A DNA stretch of 64,000 nucleotides from Inonotus obliquus (lineage: Eukaryota; Basidiomycota; Agaricomycetes; Hymenochaetales; Hymenochaetaceae), in contig JAJHTX010000011.1 of NCBI GenBank assembly GCA_032164295.1, positions 682,001 through 746,000 on the forward strand. Reading direction: 5' to 3'. The translations under genes were made by a program, and so were the position numbers. Positions 1 to 14,268 of this stretch are shown one piece after another. The notes below the pieces were generated by a model. That model saw only the letters and a list, made by a program, of their open reading frames with translations, had not been told where the DNA came from and did not search any database. Positions within the stretch are counted from its first letter, which is position 1. The number at the start of each line of letters is the position of its first letter.

Positions 1-51
1 GTAGGAACTACGGAGCGTAGGAAGTGGTCCGTCCACAACATGAGGAAAAGG

Positions 52-59
52 TATAAATA
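52..59 (+). promoter_or_regulatory. TATA-like box, possible LTR promoter
   Basis: TATAAATA stands at 52-59, followed by about 350 bp of non-coding sequence without long open frames. This resembles the U3/R layout of a retrotransposon LTR, but no TG...CA ends, primer binding site or pol frame is visible. It could equally be the core promoter of an unseen transcript or chance. Confidence 0.2.
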
Positions 60-701
60 GTTGTAGACTTAGACCGTAGCTCCCCATCTTTCTTTCGATC
101 GTCTTGTACATCGAGTCCTCTTAGGCATCTAGCTTCTAACCTGAAGACCACCTAATCTGCTTAACCTCTCTTACTCTACGGCGTGGAACGATTGATTAGT
201 CGCCCACCGACTAGGGAAGCTTACGAACGGCAGTCGACACTGTCCTACTAGTCTGTCAACGAGGTTGAGGCCCGACTTGATCAGCCAAACGAAAACGTCT
301 GAGGCAACGCTTAGTATACTTGGGAATCTGCCCTGCTTGTGAAAACCGAGTAGGCTCCGGAAACTCTTAGAAAAGCATCGCCGAACCCGTAACACTGAGG
401 AGACCGTCCTATTGTGGTTACTGTATAGTCCCTTTAGGGCGAGCGTTTTCTAACACGAGTCTACCTGCAATAACGACTTCGATCGACACCCAGATAACTT
501 CGTTTGCAAGTGACGATAGTTGGGCAACCATGCTGTTCACGGTTTCACCCTGCACATCTACGTCGACAACCTTGGACAAGTCCCGTGCGCGACAGCCTTT
601 GTGACTCACAAAATCGAACGCACTTGGTTAGTGATGTTTCTAAAACTTCGACAGTGTGCATGGCAAACCAGATATTCACAGAATATTGGAATTAACAATA
701 A

Positions 702-875
702 TACATCTGGTCCAGGTCCGGACCAGGGTCGGACCTGGACCGAACCAAATGTCCAGTCCAAGTGTGGTCCGCCAGCCGTCCAGTCCTGGTCCATACAAAG
801 AGCTGGAAAGTGGACCGGTCCGGTTCGAGGTCCAGGCAAAAGTGACTGGACCGGACAAGGACCGGACTTCGGCAA
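702..875. repeat. Degenerate GGTCC/GGACC palindromic repeat patch
   Basis: The pentamer GGTCC and its complement GGACC (with GTCCAG/CTGGAC variants) recur many times within about 175 bp, on both strands. Positions 708-742 form an imperfect palindrome. The arms 708-719 and 731-742 pair at 11 of 12 positions around an 11-nt centre. Such self-complementary patches can be ends of non-autonomous DNA elements, but no target-site duplication was identified. Confidence 0.6.
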
Positions 876-2043
876 CCCTACCTGTAGCCAAACGTCGAAC
901 AGCACATTGCATGGTGTAAAGGACGAGGACTTCTTCGATTTCTTGCGATTGATTTTGTTGTATGCTCCTCGAATTAGTGGGATGTTTAGCAGAGCAACCC
1001 ATTGCATTGGGAATTGAGAAAGGATTCACTTAAGACATGAATCGGAATCGGATTGGCAGCAGTGAGAGCGAAGACGGAACATGCCGACAGTGAATTAGGG
1101 CGGAGTGGGAATTCTTACACGTGTTGTACAACAATATGAACTCCGCGTAAAATCGTGTTCCAAGTCCACGTCAACAACACGCTCATATCTATATTATGGC
1201 CCTTGAGCAATCAGCAGCTCTATCATCTTCCATCATGCTTTGCAGGCTCCGTCTTGCCCAAGATCATGACCTCCTATTGAAATATGAAATATTCGAAGTT
1301 TGCACTTGATCAGCTTTCTTTGTCATCGCTAAATTTAGAAACTGCAGATCGTCCTTCTTCACTATTCTCTGTACTATCACTGCCGTGTCAAATTTCATTT
1401 ATTCGGGACCGGATGGAATAGTATCGGGAAGGTAACGGGAGACTCTTGAGAAAACAAACAGTAGAGCAAAACTAACTGGTATTGAGTGGTCAATCAAGCA
1501 CCAGCCGGAATCCGATTCGTACCTCTAACTCGTTCATTTACACGCAATTCGAGAAAAGAGGATATATCGAATACCTGCTACCGGTATTGTCCCTACGTTT
1601 CAGTTTTTCTTCCCTTTCGTACCATCCACACTTTCTGCATGATAAGGATTATTCAAGTTAGGCGCATGATTTGAATGGCATGCCAAGTGAATTGGAATAC
1701 ACTGGGTCGGTGGTCACTGGTTGGACAATGCAGCGAAAACATCAGTTATGTATTATGTCAGTCCACTATGTGAAAACGAAACGTTGCTTTACTACTGGTC
1801 AAATACGTCTAAGCTGTCTACTATGAACTTGAAGATGCAATGCAAACAAATATGACGAACATGGTCAACGTAACGTAAACCCAACCCATTAAAAGCTAGA
1901 ATAGCGGCATAATAAGTAACCTGCTCGAGCTAGTCAAACCAGAGTGGCGAATACTTACGCGAGATCCCCCAAGAGACTTCAATTTCTGCCTCCCTTCCAG
2001 AAGCTGCAAGTCCGAGACCCTTCTGTTGTTCCAGCGTTTCATT

Positions 2044-3303
2044 TCATCCATTGAAGCGAACATACTTCAACTGCAAGAATCCTCCCTTCTCTTTCTTACA
2101 GCCAATCGCTTTCGCGACACAGTTATAAATCGGGGAAAAGTCAGGTATTGATAAGCCATCCGCATGGACTATTCCGAGATAGACGAGACAAGATGGGAAG
2201 AGGGACGACGGATCCAATGAAGACGGTGGTCCATCATGAAATAGATCTTGGCAAAGGTGGAGAACCGCAAGTGAATGCAACCTGCTGAGACGCTCAACGA
2301 GAGGAGCACGATTGGTCGTGCCCGAGGGTAAGATTGTCAGGAATTCCAGTGACCCTCCGATAGCAATGATAGGCGCCCACAGGTCAGATATTTCGTATCT
2401 GCCACCGATAATTTCAAGGGCCAGAAGACGAGAGGAGCCGGGAAGAAAGTTGTCTTGCGCAAATACGTCGCAGTCATACAGGCATAGACGCCTGAGACGT
2501 GGCATGTTCGGCCATTTCGGTGGTATATCCTCCAGGCCAACGACTGCGTAATGTCTGATGACGAGATGCTCAAGTGTGGGGAAAGAAAACTCGTCTCCTA
2601 GTCGAAAGAATGCATGTGAAAAATTATCGAGAGGCTCGATATCCAGTCGAGTAATACTGCACCTCTCCGTATTCCACAATTGCATGCACTTTGCCTCATG
2701 CAGGGCAACGGTCAGGTACTCGGAGCAGTGCTTTGGAGTGGGAGACCTAGACTTTAATGATTCGAAATGCAGGCTCGGGCATAGAATGTGTATCAATTTG
2801 AGCTGAGCCTCGGTATGCGGTGAGCAAGGGTCGGGGTATTCGTCACAACTCCTGGCATAACCCTGAATGAACGCAAACGATCGAACGAGAGGCCGGAGAT
2901 CTGCTCGTTGGCAAAGGGTATCGGACAGAAATGATAAGTTCTGCGTGCTCGAAAGGAGTATGTCCCTGTACAGAAGCTCTGTTGCAGCCTCACTCCATGA
3001 TTTACTCACGAGCGTCGCCGCATAGAGCGTAGGCTGTAGGACACTTTTCGTGTAATAGAATGGGGCATGGTGGGTTCGCCGTTCATCCTTGAAATTTGCA
3101 AAAACCTGCAGTACCACGTCGATAGGAACCGCGCATCGTCCGTTGGTTTCCTTCTCCCTCGATTCCAGGAGCTTGATCTTGCCGTATGCCACTCCAAATG
3201 GTCGGACGCGTTCAAGGAGGTGCTCATGGTGCGCTACGGACGTTCTCAGGAAGTCATGGAACTGATATGAAAGAGGTTCAACCACATAAACACATAGAAT
3301 CAT
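2044..3303 (-). CDS. F-box-like leucine-rich protein
   Basis: Single-exon reading frame of 419 aa. An F-box-like segment at about residues 60-115 begins VPIDVVLQVFANF, continues with ATLVSKSWSEAATELLYRDI, and is followed by irregular leucine-rich stretches (FPTLEHLVIRHY, MPRLRRLCLYDC, LHSLAVLHLC). This matches the large, poorly conserved F-box/LRR family of mushrooms, whose members are thought to bring substrates to SCF ubiquitin ligases through Skp1. About 55 residues before the F-box look unconserved, so the true start may be internal or an upstream exon may exist. The substrate cannot be predicted. Confidence 0.65.
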   Translation of the reverse strand: MILCVYVVEPLSYQFHDFLRTSVAHHEHLLERVRPFGVAYGKIKLLESREKETNGRCAVPIDVVLQVFANFKDERRTHHAPFYYTKSVLQPTLYAATLVSKSWSEAATELLYRDILLSSTQNLSFLSDTLCQRADLRPLVRSFAFIQGYARSCDEYPDPCSPHTEAQLKLIHILCPSLHFESLKSRSPTPKHCSEYLTVALHEAKCMQLWNTERCSITRLDIEPLDNFSHAFFRLGDEFSFPTLEHLVIRHYAVVGLEDIPPKWPNMPRLRRLCLYDCDVFAQDNFLPGSSRLLALEIIGGRYEISDLWAPIIAIGGSLEFLTILPSGTTNRAPLVERLSRLHSLAVLHLCQDLFHDGPPSSLDPSSLFPSCLVYLGIVHADGLSIPDFSPIYNCVAKAIGCKKEKGGFLQLKYVRFNG

Positions 3304-4135
3304 GTTGCGTCTTTACCTGACTCAGTGATTAATACCGAATGTTGTGCAGTACAAGGTCAGGAAGGTGAGCCGTATTAACTTTGGCGATTTTCAGGCGGAG
3401 CTCAAAATCATTAATCTAGCCACGTGTCGCATTTCGGCTTCTGTTGAACACTACAGTACATGTATGTACACATACGTGTCTTTGCATATAAAAAAAGTAA
3501 CTAGTATTTACTTGTTTAGTGGCAATTTACTCTCTACATAATACATATCTTCGCCTGCTTGAAGCCGAAAATGGCAGGAGCACTAATAATATAAATTTTG
3601 ATGATGAGTGAAGCTCCGTTATAACTTACTGCATAAGACACTAACCGAAACTCGTCTTACGATTTAGGTGGGAAGAGATATCATTGTAGGAGATGCTCCT
3701 GCTGCTGGATTCTCGCATTATCCAAGTTGCTTACTCTAGCTCAATCAATTGAACTAATCCGTTTTTTTGTACTTGACTGACTGGAACTAATGAGACCCCC
3801 GCTCATCCTAAGTATACCTCTAATGCGCCGATATCTACTCCAAAAAACGCAGATATACCGTGCTTCAGATGACCTCACAAGGATTCGATCAGGGATACCA
3901 GCATATTTTGTTTCTAGCTAACATTACAACGATTGTCCTATACTCTTGAGCATATATTATATCAAAGAGGCGAGGGGAAGGCTGTCCATTCAACACCCAC
4001 CATTTTTTCCTTATGAAAGTCCAAAATACAGAGACAGAAGCGGAAAGGGAGCAAACGGTCCAGAGAGAGGGTAGGAATGGTATGTCGCGAGTGCTGATGA
4101 GAGTCCATGCATCACAGTCATTCTCCTTCTTGCCC
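3304..4135. other. Intergenic region, no gene seen
   Basis: This lies between the F-box gene start and the end of GFA1 and is AT-rich in its first half. Only short overlapping frames are present (for example 3344-3541). The part nearest 4135 is likely the GFA1 3' UTR. Confidence 0.5.
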
Positions 4136-6464
<2,329 letters not shown>

Positions 6465-7743
6465 CGTGGCAAATTCTGAAAACAACCATGAGTTCTCGTC
6501 TCATTTCCCCTGCGCGGTGGATAGACCCGTACCTGGAGATGTATATGGGAGGGGACGTGAAAGGGATGGTAATGATGAACGGTCTATTCGCTGCGAGCGC
6601 GTATTTAAAGATGGAAACTCCGTTACGTGACACGTGACAGGAACATCAGATCGGTTAACTTCATATTTTTTATCAATTTTGACATCCTTTTCGTAGCGTA
6701 TTCGCTACCCTGCTACCAGTGCTGTTTCGAAAGCCACCGCCTCGACACCGCGTTTTCCTCTCGAACATACACTCAGGAATATTCACTACTTTCCAAGTCC
6801 ATGACCGACAGTCTAGTGAGGTACCCCTTTGGAAGTTTGGATCTGAGTCGACTAATCCGTCCCCCATGCCCTATTCAACGAAGAACAAGAATCGGAAGTA
6901 ATTACGAGCCGCATGCAAAGATATCACTTTCCTCTCATTAGCGGCGAGGCAATACCGGCGCTGTTCACCGTCATACGGTGTTGATGGGTCTCCGACTCTT
7001 CTTTTCCTCACCCGCATTAAACACTCCGACCCCAGATCATGACGACGAAACCCCGTGTTGAGCCGCCCAAACCAATCGCACAATTCTCTAGGGATCTGGT
7101 GCAATTTGATAGCTAATTGCACGCGAGACTTGATATCTCTGTCCCGCCTTGCGGCTATGAAACGGGGGAGGCGATGTTTTTGGGAAGTTATTTACTGGAA
7201 CTTTTGGATGCCGAGCTCTGTGTGGCGGGACGCCAAGTGGATGCCAATCGTCTTACCACTGCTTTCCCCAATCATTTCCCCTGATTTGCTCTGTAACTAG
7301 TTGGGAAGTCGCGCCGCAACAGCACAGACCACGATACCAGACGATACCTTATGCTTGGCAAGGTGGGAGATTTTCGACGCATAGTAAAACATACTTCGTG
7401 TCGCTCGAAAAGATATCTGCATATAGCGTTTCACTGCGCGTTCCGTTACCCAACGTGTTCCAGAGCTAGCGAAACTTTCTCCGAATGCTTCAAGCTGCAA
7501 TGGTATCAAAGCCGAGACCAACCCAGAAGGTGCACGGCACCTTAGTCTTCCTCAAACCTTCGTTTCGAAGAAACTAAGAAACTAGAGAACCTTCAAGTGC
7601 GCGGTTACGTAATTTCCAGACATACCACAAGCATCCACAAGATAAAATTACATTCGTCTTTCACGTCTCCGTCTCCCCTGGCGTCCGCCTAGACTCGAAG
7701 CAAAGCAATGATTCTAGCCAACCCAAGACCCTAACTATTGACA
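6465..7743. other. Intergenic region upstream of GFA1, no gene seen
   Basis: About 1.3 kb between the GFA1 start codon and the AIP1 stop codon, so it should hold the GFA1 promoter and leader and the AIP1 3' UTR. Several frames of 60-100 codons overlap each other on both strands, but none shows a domain or coherent composition. Confidence 0.5.
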
Positions 7744-10494
7744 CTAAGAAGGCAAGTTCACCTCCCAAACACGGACACAAGCGTCCGCTCCAGCGGTAGC
7801 GAGTTTCCCCTTATCCTTGGAAGCTTCAAGCCACGTCACAGCACTTACACCTCCTGGTCCCGCGTGCCGAATCGGCACATTCGACAATGGCTTTTCGACA
7901 GACCAAATAAAAACGTGCGTGTCAAGCGAGCCGGATGCGATGTGCGTGCCAGTTGGCGCCCAAGCTAGCGAGTTGATGCGGGATGCGTGGTGTGTCCAAC
8001 GGGATTCAACGGTCTATGTTTTTTCAGGCGGATCAGATTACAGCATTGAATTGCGAGTCGGTTTGCTTACCTTCTTCTCTACAACGTCGAACAAGGTGAT
8101 TTTACCAGTCCCCTGTAAACCTATCTTAGATTAAAACTAAAATGCAGGATAGGTGGGACGTCATACATCCCCGGATACGAGTAATCTGCCGTCAGGCGAA
8201 AACGATAAGGTCACAGCTGGTCCTCGCGGTGTTTCAAGCACGCCAGCTTCCTTAAGTTCATTACCGTTCCAGGAGTATTAATGGATCTTGTTATCCTATT
8301 AGAAGACGAACGTGTGAGCTTTGGGTTTCAAGCGCACGGGTATGGTAAAGATAGGAGCGGAGAACGTACTCCTCCACCAACTGCAACGAGCTTTCCAGTG
8401 CTTGCAATTCCGTTCGGTTGGTAACTGACAGAAACCCTTGCGACACTTTGGTTGGACCGGAATGCTTCTATACTATCAGTCTCCGAAACAAATGCGGTTC
8501 CTTCATCAGATAAAGCCAAAGCTTTCGCTTGTGCCTGTAACTTTGTCGAAGCTTCACTACAAACAATCAGAACGCATAAGCTAAGAAGGGGAAGAGAAAA
8601 TGAATTGGACAACATACGTCAGACTCTTCGTACCCACATCGATTTCTTTCAACACGTTGTCGAATCCTACACTCAGTGTAGTTTCACCGGCACTGGCGAG
8701 GCCAGTAACAAGACTGGAGTGGGGTGTTCCGGAGATGAGCTGGACGTCATCACCTGCAATATCATACGAAAGAAGGCGTCCATCAGCCGTGCCAGCGACG
8801 AACGTTCCTTTTGATGTTACTGCTGCTGCGGTTATAGATTTTTGCGGACCCTTATCGATGGCTTGACGTCAGTACTCTTCGCGAAGCAAGAGCAAGGAAC
8901 AATGAAACTCATGTACGAACAATGAGCTGACGAGCGGGTCCATCTCCTTTACGTTGGTCAAAGACGTTGACGATACCTGACATAGACAGCGACACTATAT
9001 CTCCCTCAGGTCCCCATGCATTCCCAACTTGCTGGTTTGTTACACCTGTACCGATAGTCCACGTCTGGATCGTTTTCTTTTGCTCTACGTCCCCTACGTC
9101 AAGGTTGACGCAGTGAGTGAATCAAACGGGGAATGATGCTCTAGGACAACTCACATAATTTGACTGTCCCATCTAGAGACGAGGTAGCCAAGGTTTTATC
9201 ATCAGGGCTCCAGTTTGCTGCCATCTAAAGTGCACTCTAGTATCAGGAACGACAACACTGAAGTATCAGCTCACGATAGTGCCTTTGTGGACCTCTCCAG
9301 AGAACTCTCCGAGCGTATCGCCTGTCTTCCCGTCATACAGGAATACTTTAGCATCAGAACCAACACTGGCAAATCGCTCTCCATTGGCGGAGAATTTCAC
9401 ATCTTGGACAAATTTACTGTGTGTTTTGATTGTCTGGAATGTCGGATAGTTGTATGAGCAATCATAATCATGACGCGCTGCGTATATTGGCCATCACCTT
9501 ATCGTATTTGAAAGGGACACCTGTAGAAAGTTATGTTTCTATTCCGTAGGTGAAGTATCGCGATGCTTACCGGTATGGAAGACGACGGTACCGTCATCAG
9601 AACCCGTAACTACTCTGAAAGGGCGTTGGTGTCGGATCGACACAGCGTTGATTACCTAGTCAGCAGAGCTCAATACTGCTCATACGAAAACTTGAACAAA
9701 CAAATACCTTTGTATGCCCAGCAATCTCTCCGTTTGACGAGCCCGAATCAAACATGAAAGCCCTCCCAAAGCTGTACTTTCACTGAGAAAATCCGACAAG
9801 ATGGGGATATGGGGTACGTACGTTTCTCTACCATCGCCAACAGCGATAATTCGTTTACTCTCTCCGTCCCAAGAAAGATCATTTCTAAAAATGACTTCTA
9901 TCAGAGTTGAAATGTAGGAAGCAGAGATCATACATCTTCCCACTAATAGCTGGATATTCTCCTTTCAGTATATTCTCTTCGCCTATCGTATCCCAAATTC
10001 TAACTTCATCGCGAATAGCCAGTAAAGTTGATCAAAGTCAGGACTTGAGTAGATAACTGGATGTGAAGGAACTGAAACTCTGGGAAACCCTCGTACCTGA
10101 TCCAGCTATGTCTGCGGAAGCGCAGTAATATCCCGTAGGTGAGAACCTCGCAACAGTAACATTACGAGAATGACCTGAATAGGCTTTCGAATGGGAAGGA
10201 CTCTTCAGATAGATTGATCAGTCAAGATTTCTTTGTTGCCTTTCTATCAATTTGCGATGCTTTCATACCTTCAAATCACGTATCTATCGTCCGAGGATGT
10301 GTAATAATTGAGACTAACATGGCTGGATATATGCGTTAAAAGAAAGAAGACATACGATTACAGTCCTCCCATTTGCGTAAATCAACTTGTTATCTTTACT
10401 GATATGAAGTTTCGTTGATGATCCTCTATCAGTATTTGGATTTGCTGGGAGCAGGGCTGTTTGGGTGAATGGTGGGGGAGCCATCGACCCTGAG
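7744..10494 (-). CDS. AIP1: Actin-interacting protein 1, WD40 repeat protein
   Basis: Works with cofilin to disassemble actin filaments in cortical patches. The start at 10494 reads MAPPPFTQTALLPANPNT and is followed shortly by RGSSTKLHISKDN and IYANGRTV. This is the characteristic opening of fungal AIP1/WDR1, which caps a double seven-bladed propeller. Many short introns (roughly ten) split the body. Recognisable WD40 pieces include HSRNVTVARFSPTGYYCAS near the start, and HHASRINSLAWAPTGTHIA and LATAGADACVRVWEV in the last exon (about 8020-7744, ending VNLPS). Not every internal exon was resolved, so the exact length is not given. About 600 residues are expected for the family. Confidence 0.88.
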
Positions 10495-11078
10495 TTTCAG
10501 TACTTCTCAGAATGCGAGATGAAGCGCGATGGTTATTTCTTGTTTGCTATAATGACTTCTGAGGCTTGAAGACCACTTGGGGAGAGGAATGTTGTACGAG
10601 ATCAACGGGGATACAGAGAAGCAAGTAGTAGGCTGCGATGAAGTGCTTTGGTAAATGTGATTTGTAGATGCTGCGATCAACGTGTTTGCCATCGCGATGA
10701 TCTCTATCAAAGTCACCGCACGTGAAGCGCGTCTGTCACATGCCCTCTCAATCCATCTCATTCAATTCATCAGTAGCTAGCCAAAATAATGTCCACCGTT
10801 CTAATGCTAGCCAATCAACAAGTGGAAGAAATGCATATGCGTCCGCTCGTAGTAAACCTGTCCTTAGTAAAGTAGACAGACAGAATAAAGAGAAAGAAGG
10901 AACGCTGAATTGTAATTTATGAAAGTTATGCGGTCGAAGTAGACGAAAGACGGTACAGAACTGACAGAACAGGATGTGATAAGTATAGAGGGGATGTACG
11001 CGAAAGAATAGAATCAATCCGAGATACAGTAATAGAAAACATGGTAGGATAAGGGATAAAAGATGAAATGTCTCAAGT
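10495..11078. other. Intergenic region upstream of AIP1, no gene seen
   Basis: Probable AIP1 promoter followed by the SEC2 3' UTR, with adenine- and guanine-rich tracts around 10860-11070. The open frames here are short and overlapping. Confidence 0.45.
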
Positions 11079-14000
11079 TCATCCACGTATCGCACCAACT
11101 CGAGCCCAGAACATATCCTCTCTCAACCGAACGATTTCCTTCCACGTCCGTTCCTCCCAAGTAGCATCTCCAATATAATTCTTCAACTCATCACCTTCCG
11201 ACGTACCAGCACCAGCGCCAGCAGCACTATCATTTTGCTTCCCGTGTCCCTTTTCTTGACCAACCCGAGATTTCTCATTATGTTGACGATTCTGGATAGC
11301 TTCGAGACGCCCATCCCCTTTGTCACCAAAGTCCGAAACGGAATTCTGGGTGGTGTGAGCTAGTCGTCGAGGAGGTGGCGGGGGTAATTCCGCGCTTCTT
11401 CTGGGAGGTGGTGGTGGCATGTCGGTACTTCTCCTAGGAAGGGAAGGGGCATTTCTTTCCTCCGTCTTCACTTCTAATCCATTCTGTGGACCAGAATCTG
11501 GAGATTGCACGGGTGCCTCCTTCTCGTCATTCGACACAGAACCAGTTGACGGTGGAGGTGCAGATGACCCGGTGCCCGGAGGTGGAGGAACTGCTCTACG
11601 CGCAGCAGCACGACGCGGGATAGGAGGAGGAGTGGCCGTTACCGTCAGTGCAGACGTAGGACGAGGTGATGCGGCGCCTGCACGCGAAGGTGGCCTACTT
11701 GTCTTCTCAGGATCAATGTTCAAAGGCAATATAGTAACACCCTCAGATGCACGACGCGCATGAGTCCTCTGAGGCGTCCCTGGAGTACTAGGTCTCGAGT
11801 CTGGAAGAGGGACTGATCGAGGAGAGCGAGGTGGAGGTGGAGAGCTGACACGTTTTGGATGCGAAGTAGGGGAACGAGGTGGGGACATGGAAGTACGTGC
11901 GATGGAGCGGGGTGAGCGAGGTGAGTGTGGAGTGGTTGGACGAGGGGGGATGTCCGTTCCCAAAGTTGTGGGCGGAAGTTCTTCTACAGGAGTCGAGAAC
12001 TCCTCGCCCGCTCCGCTAAAAGCAGAAGTTTCGCTATTAGCAATAGTGATGTGCTGTGCCGTAGGTCTCAACTTTGGACTCCCTGCTCTCGATAAAGCGA
12101 CGGGTGTTGCATCGCTCGTTGGCTTCGTTCCTTCTATTACAGAGGACGAAACATCGGTATGCTTTTCATCCTTACCCACCGTCTTGTGCTTCTCATCACT
12201 CTCGCCTTCTGTCTTCGATACACTTCGATCGAGATTACGGTGAGGTAGCGGGGGCGGAACAACATTCACTGGCTCCGAAGGTGTCTTTTTCGCCTGTCCT
12301 AGGTCACTCTTCGGCAAAGATTCAGACAGCTCTTCCTTGTCCTTTCCACCACTCCTTATAGGAGACGCAGGTTGACTCTGTGTAGGTGTAGCACTTCGCA
12401 GAGCGCCACTCGCCTTCTCCCACAAAGCACCTACGCTACTGGTCACCTTCGAGCGTCGCCGTGGAGGCAAAGGAGGGGCGGCCTCTTTTTGCGTGGCATT
12501 CGCATCAGCTAAATTAGGCACGCTCGCATTGTTACCAATACTGACTAAGGAATAAGCGCTCGCAGAAGAGATTGACGGAGGTGCAGGTGGACGTGGCGCG
12601 GGTTCCTCCTCCCAAATTCGGTCAACGACACCCGCACGGACGAACGCCCAGAGAGAACATGTTGTTCTTAAGCGAGCTAAACACCATCCTGACGCGCAAA
12701 GCGGATAGCTAGTCATCTTTGGCGTCTGAGCATGTTGGGCAGGTGCATGGCTTGAGGGTGGATGCGGTGCTTGTGTCTGCGCTAGACGGAAAACGAACAC
12801 CGTTGTCAAGCCACTAGTTGGATTCGTCGGAGTGGCAGGTGTAGATGCTTCACGTGGAGGAGTCGGTGGAGGGGAAGGTGCGGCGCTCGATAGAGGATTC
12901 TTGAAGAGTGAAGATGACCAGGCATTGGAAGAACTATGACGTCCCAGGGATAATGTGTTCGATGGTGGGAGAAGGGTCATAGCGTCGGATGTCTTGGGTG
13001 GATAGATGTGGGCGCCGCATAATGCACATGCAATACCATGCTGTGACCCAGCAATCATAGATTGAAACCCTGACGGTGATTCTGCCATCAGAGTTGTGAT
13101 TGATATGGGTTCAATGGTGAGCTGGCCGCTGTGGATTGCAGACCCCACGGAACGACGCGAAAGCCAATTGAGTGAGGGTCCGAGGTCCAAGCGCACCGTC
13201 GGATCCCTGGGGTAGAACTTAGCAACTGAGCTCACATTGGTGGGAACAGACTTACGAATCTTCCGCTTGCAATCGCGCAAGGAAGGGCAGAGGTAATAAA
13301 GTAGATATGTGAGGAGCATTGACAGTCGAGTGTCGAATTGACCGTAGATGAAGAACAAATTGAATGAACTCCTGGTACGGTGCGTGCAAGGAAAGCAGCT
13401 TGATAGACATAGACCCAATTACCGGAGGTTGCTCAGAAAACTTGCCCTTCTCCATACGAGCACGTAGTAAGGACATTTCATCATCCGTGCGATTCTTTTC
13501 GTCGCGTATAGATTGCATCTGGAGCTGCATAACGCCAACAACTTCCTCCGCACTCTTGAGAGCCATCTCAGCTTCGACGACCTTGCGCTCGCTCATTGCG
13601 CGTGCCAGACGAGCTTCCGCAACCATCGTATTCGCCTGGGCAAACAAGCTCGCACTCAAGTCATCAAGCTCCTTTTCGATGTTTTGACGAGCTGACTCCG
13701 CCTGACCACGAGCAGCTGCTTCCTCGGTCGCACGTTCCATAAGGCGGTTAAGTTCAGCAGTAACATGAGCCTTCTCGACATAGAGCCCCGTATTCAGCGC
13801 AGCTAGGTGTTGAGCGCGTTCTATCTCGAGATTAGAAATCTTGAGCGACGAAGTTCGTGCATTTTGAGAGGCGACGTGAAGTTCGTCCTCCAAGTCGGAG
13901 ACACGGTCGTATGACTTGACGAGTTTGCTATTCAGCTGAGAAACCTGCGTGATAAGGTCTGTGATCTGCGTACGCAGACTCGTGATGACCTGTGCCTGCG

Positions 14001-14268
14001 CATCGTCTTTATCCACATCGCGTTCTCGAAGCTCCGAAAAGTGCTTTTCATGCAAAGTCGGCGACGTACTCCTTGCAGTAGCACTCGAAGCCGTCATGGG
14101 TGTTGGCATCGGCGGAATAACTTCTTCAGCACCGTTAGGCTCTCCAGACATGTCGCGAAGCGGCGGTGGGCGACGACGACGCCGTAGCTTGTTCCGCTGA
14201 GTCTTTGATTTTGTGCTGGCAAGAGTGATAGTGCTGATGTTCCAACTCGAAAGAGAGAGTGCAGGCAT
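11079..14268 (-). CDS. SEC2: Sec2-type Rab guanine-nucleotide exchange factor
   Basis: Sec2 activates the Rab Sec4 on secretory vesicles to drive polarised exocytosis. Two exons, 14268-13256 and 13206-11079, are joined by a 49-nt GT-AG intron (phase 2), giving 1,046 aa. Residues about 75-275 form one long coiled coil, including LEIERAQHLAALNTGLYVEK and NIEKELDDLSASLFAQANTM, the Sec2 GEF core. A following conserved block includes STLLPLPFLARLQAEDS across the intron into PTVRLDLGPSLNWLSRRS, then YPLCASGWCLARLRTTCSLW. The C-terminal half is proline/serine-rich and disordered, with repeated PPPPRR motifs that may bind SH3 domains, and ends in EERTWKEIVRLREDMFWARV. An alternative start at Met40 (14151, MSGEPNGAEE) is plausible, since the first 39 residues are basic and unconserved in look. 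Confidence 0.88.

Larger units (their letters stand above)
1..2043. other. Gene-poor left end with possible LTR remnant and GGTCC repeat
   Basis: No recognisable protein gene. The stretch holds a TATA-like box at 52-59 and a palindromic GGTCC/GGACC patch at 702-875. The remaining open frames are short, unrelated to families I know, and overlap each other on both strands. Positions 1,000-2,043 show nothing distinctive. Confidence 0.5.

Noticed and set aside
606..1029. Minus-strand frames of 133 and 117 codons across the GGTCC patch
   Set aside because: Gly/Pro-rich translation comes from the GGTCC/GGACC repeat itself. Frames are open in several phases on both strands.
13207..13418. Upstream extension of the long SEC2 frame (from 13418) as a separate gene start
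   Set aside because: A 49-nt intron at 13207-13255 joins the coiled-coil exon to this frame with correct phase and restores the conserved block. The extension is antisense-free but out-of-frame intronic and overlapping sequence.
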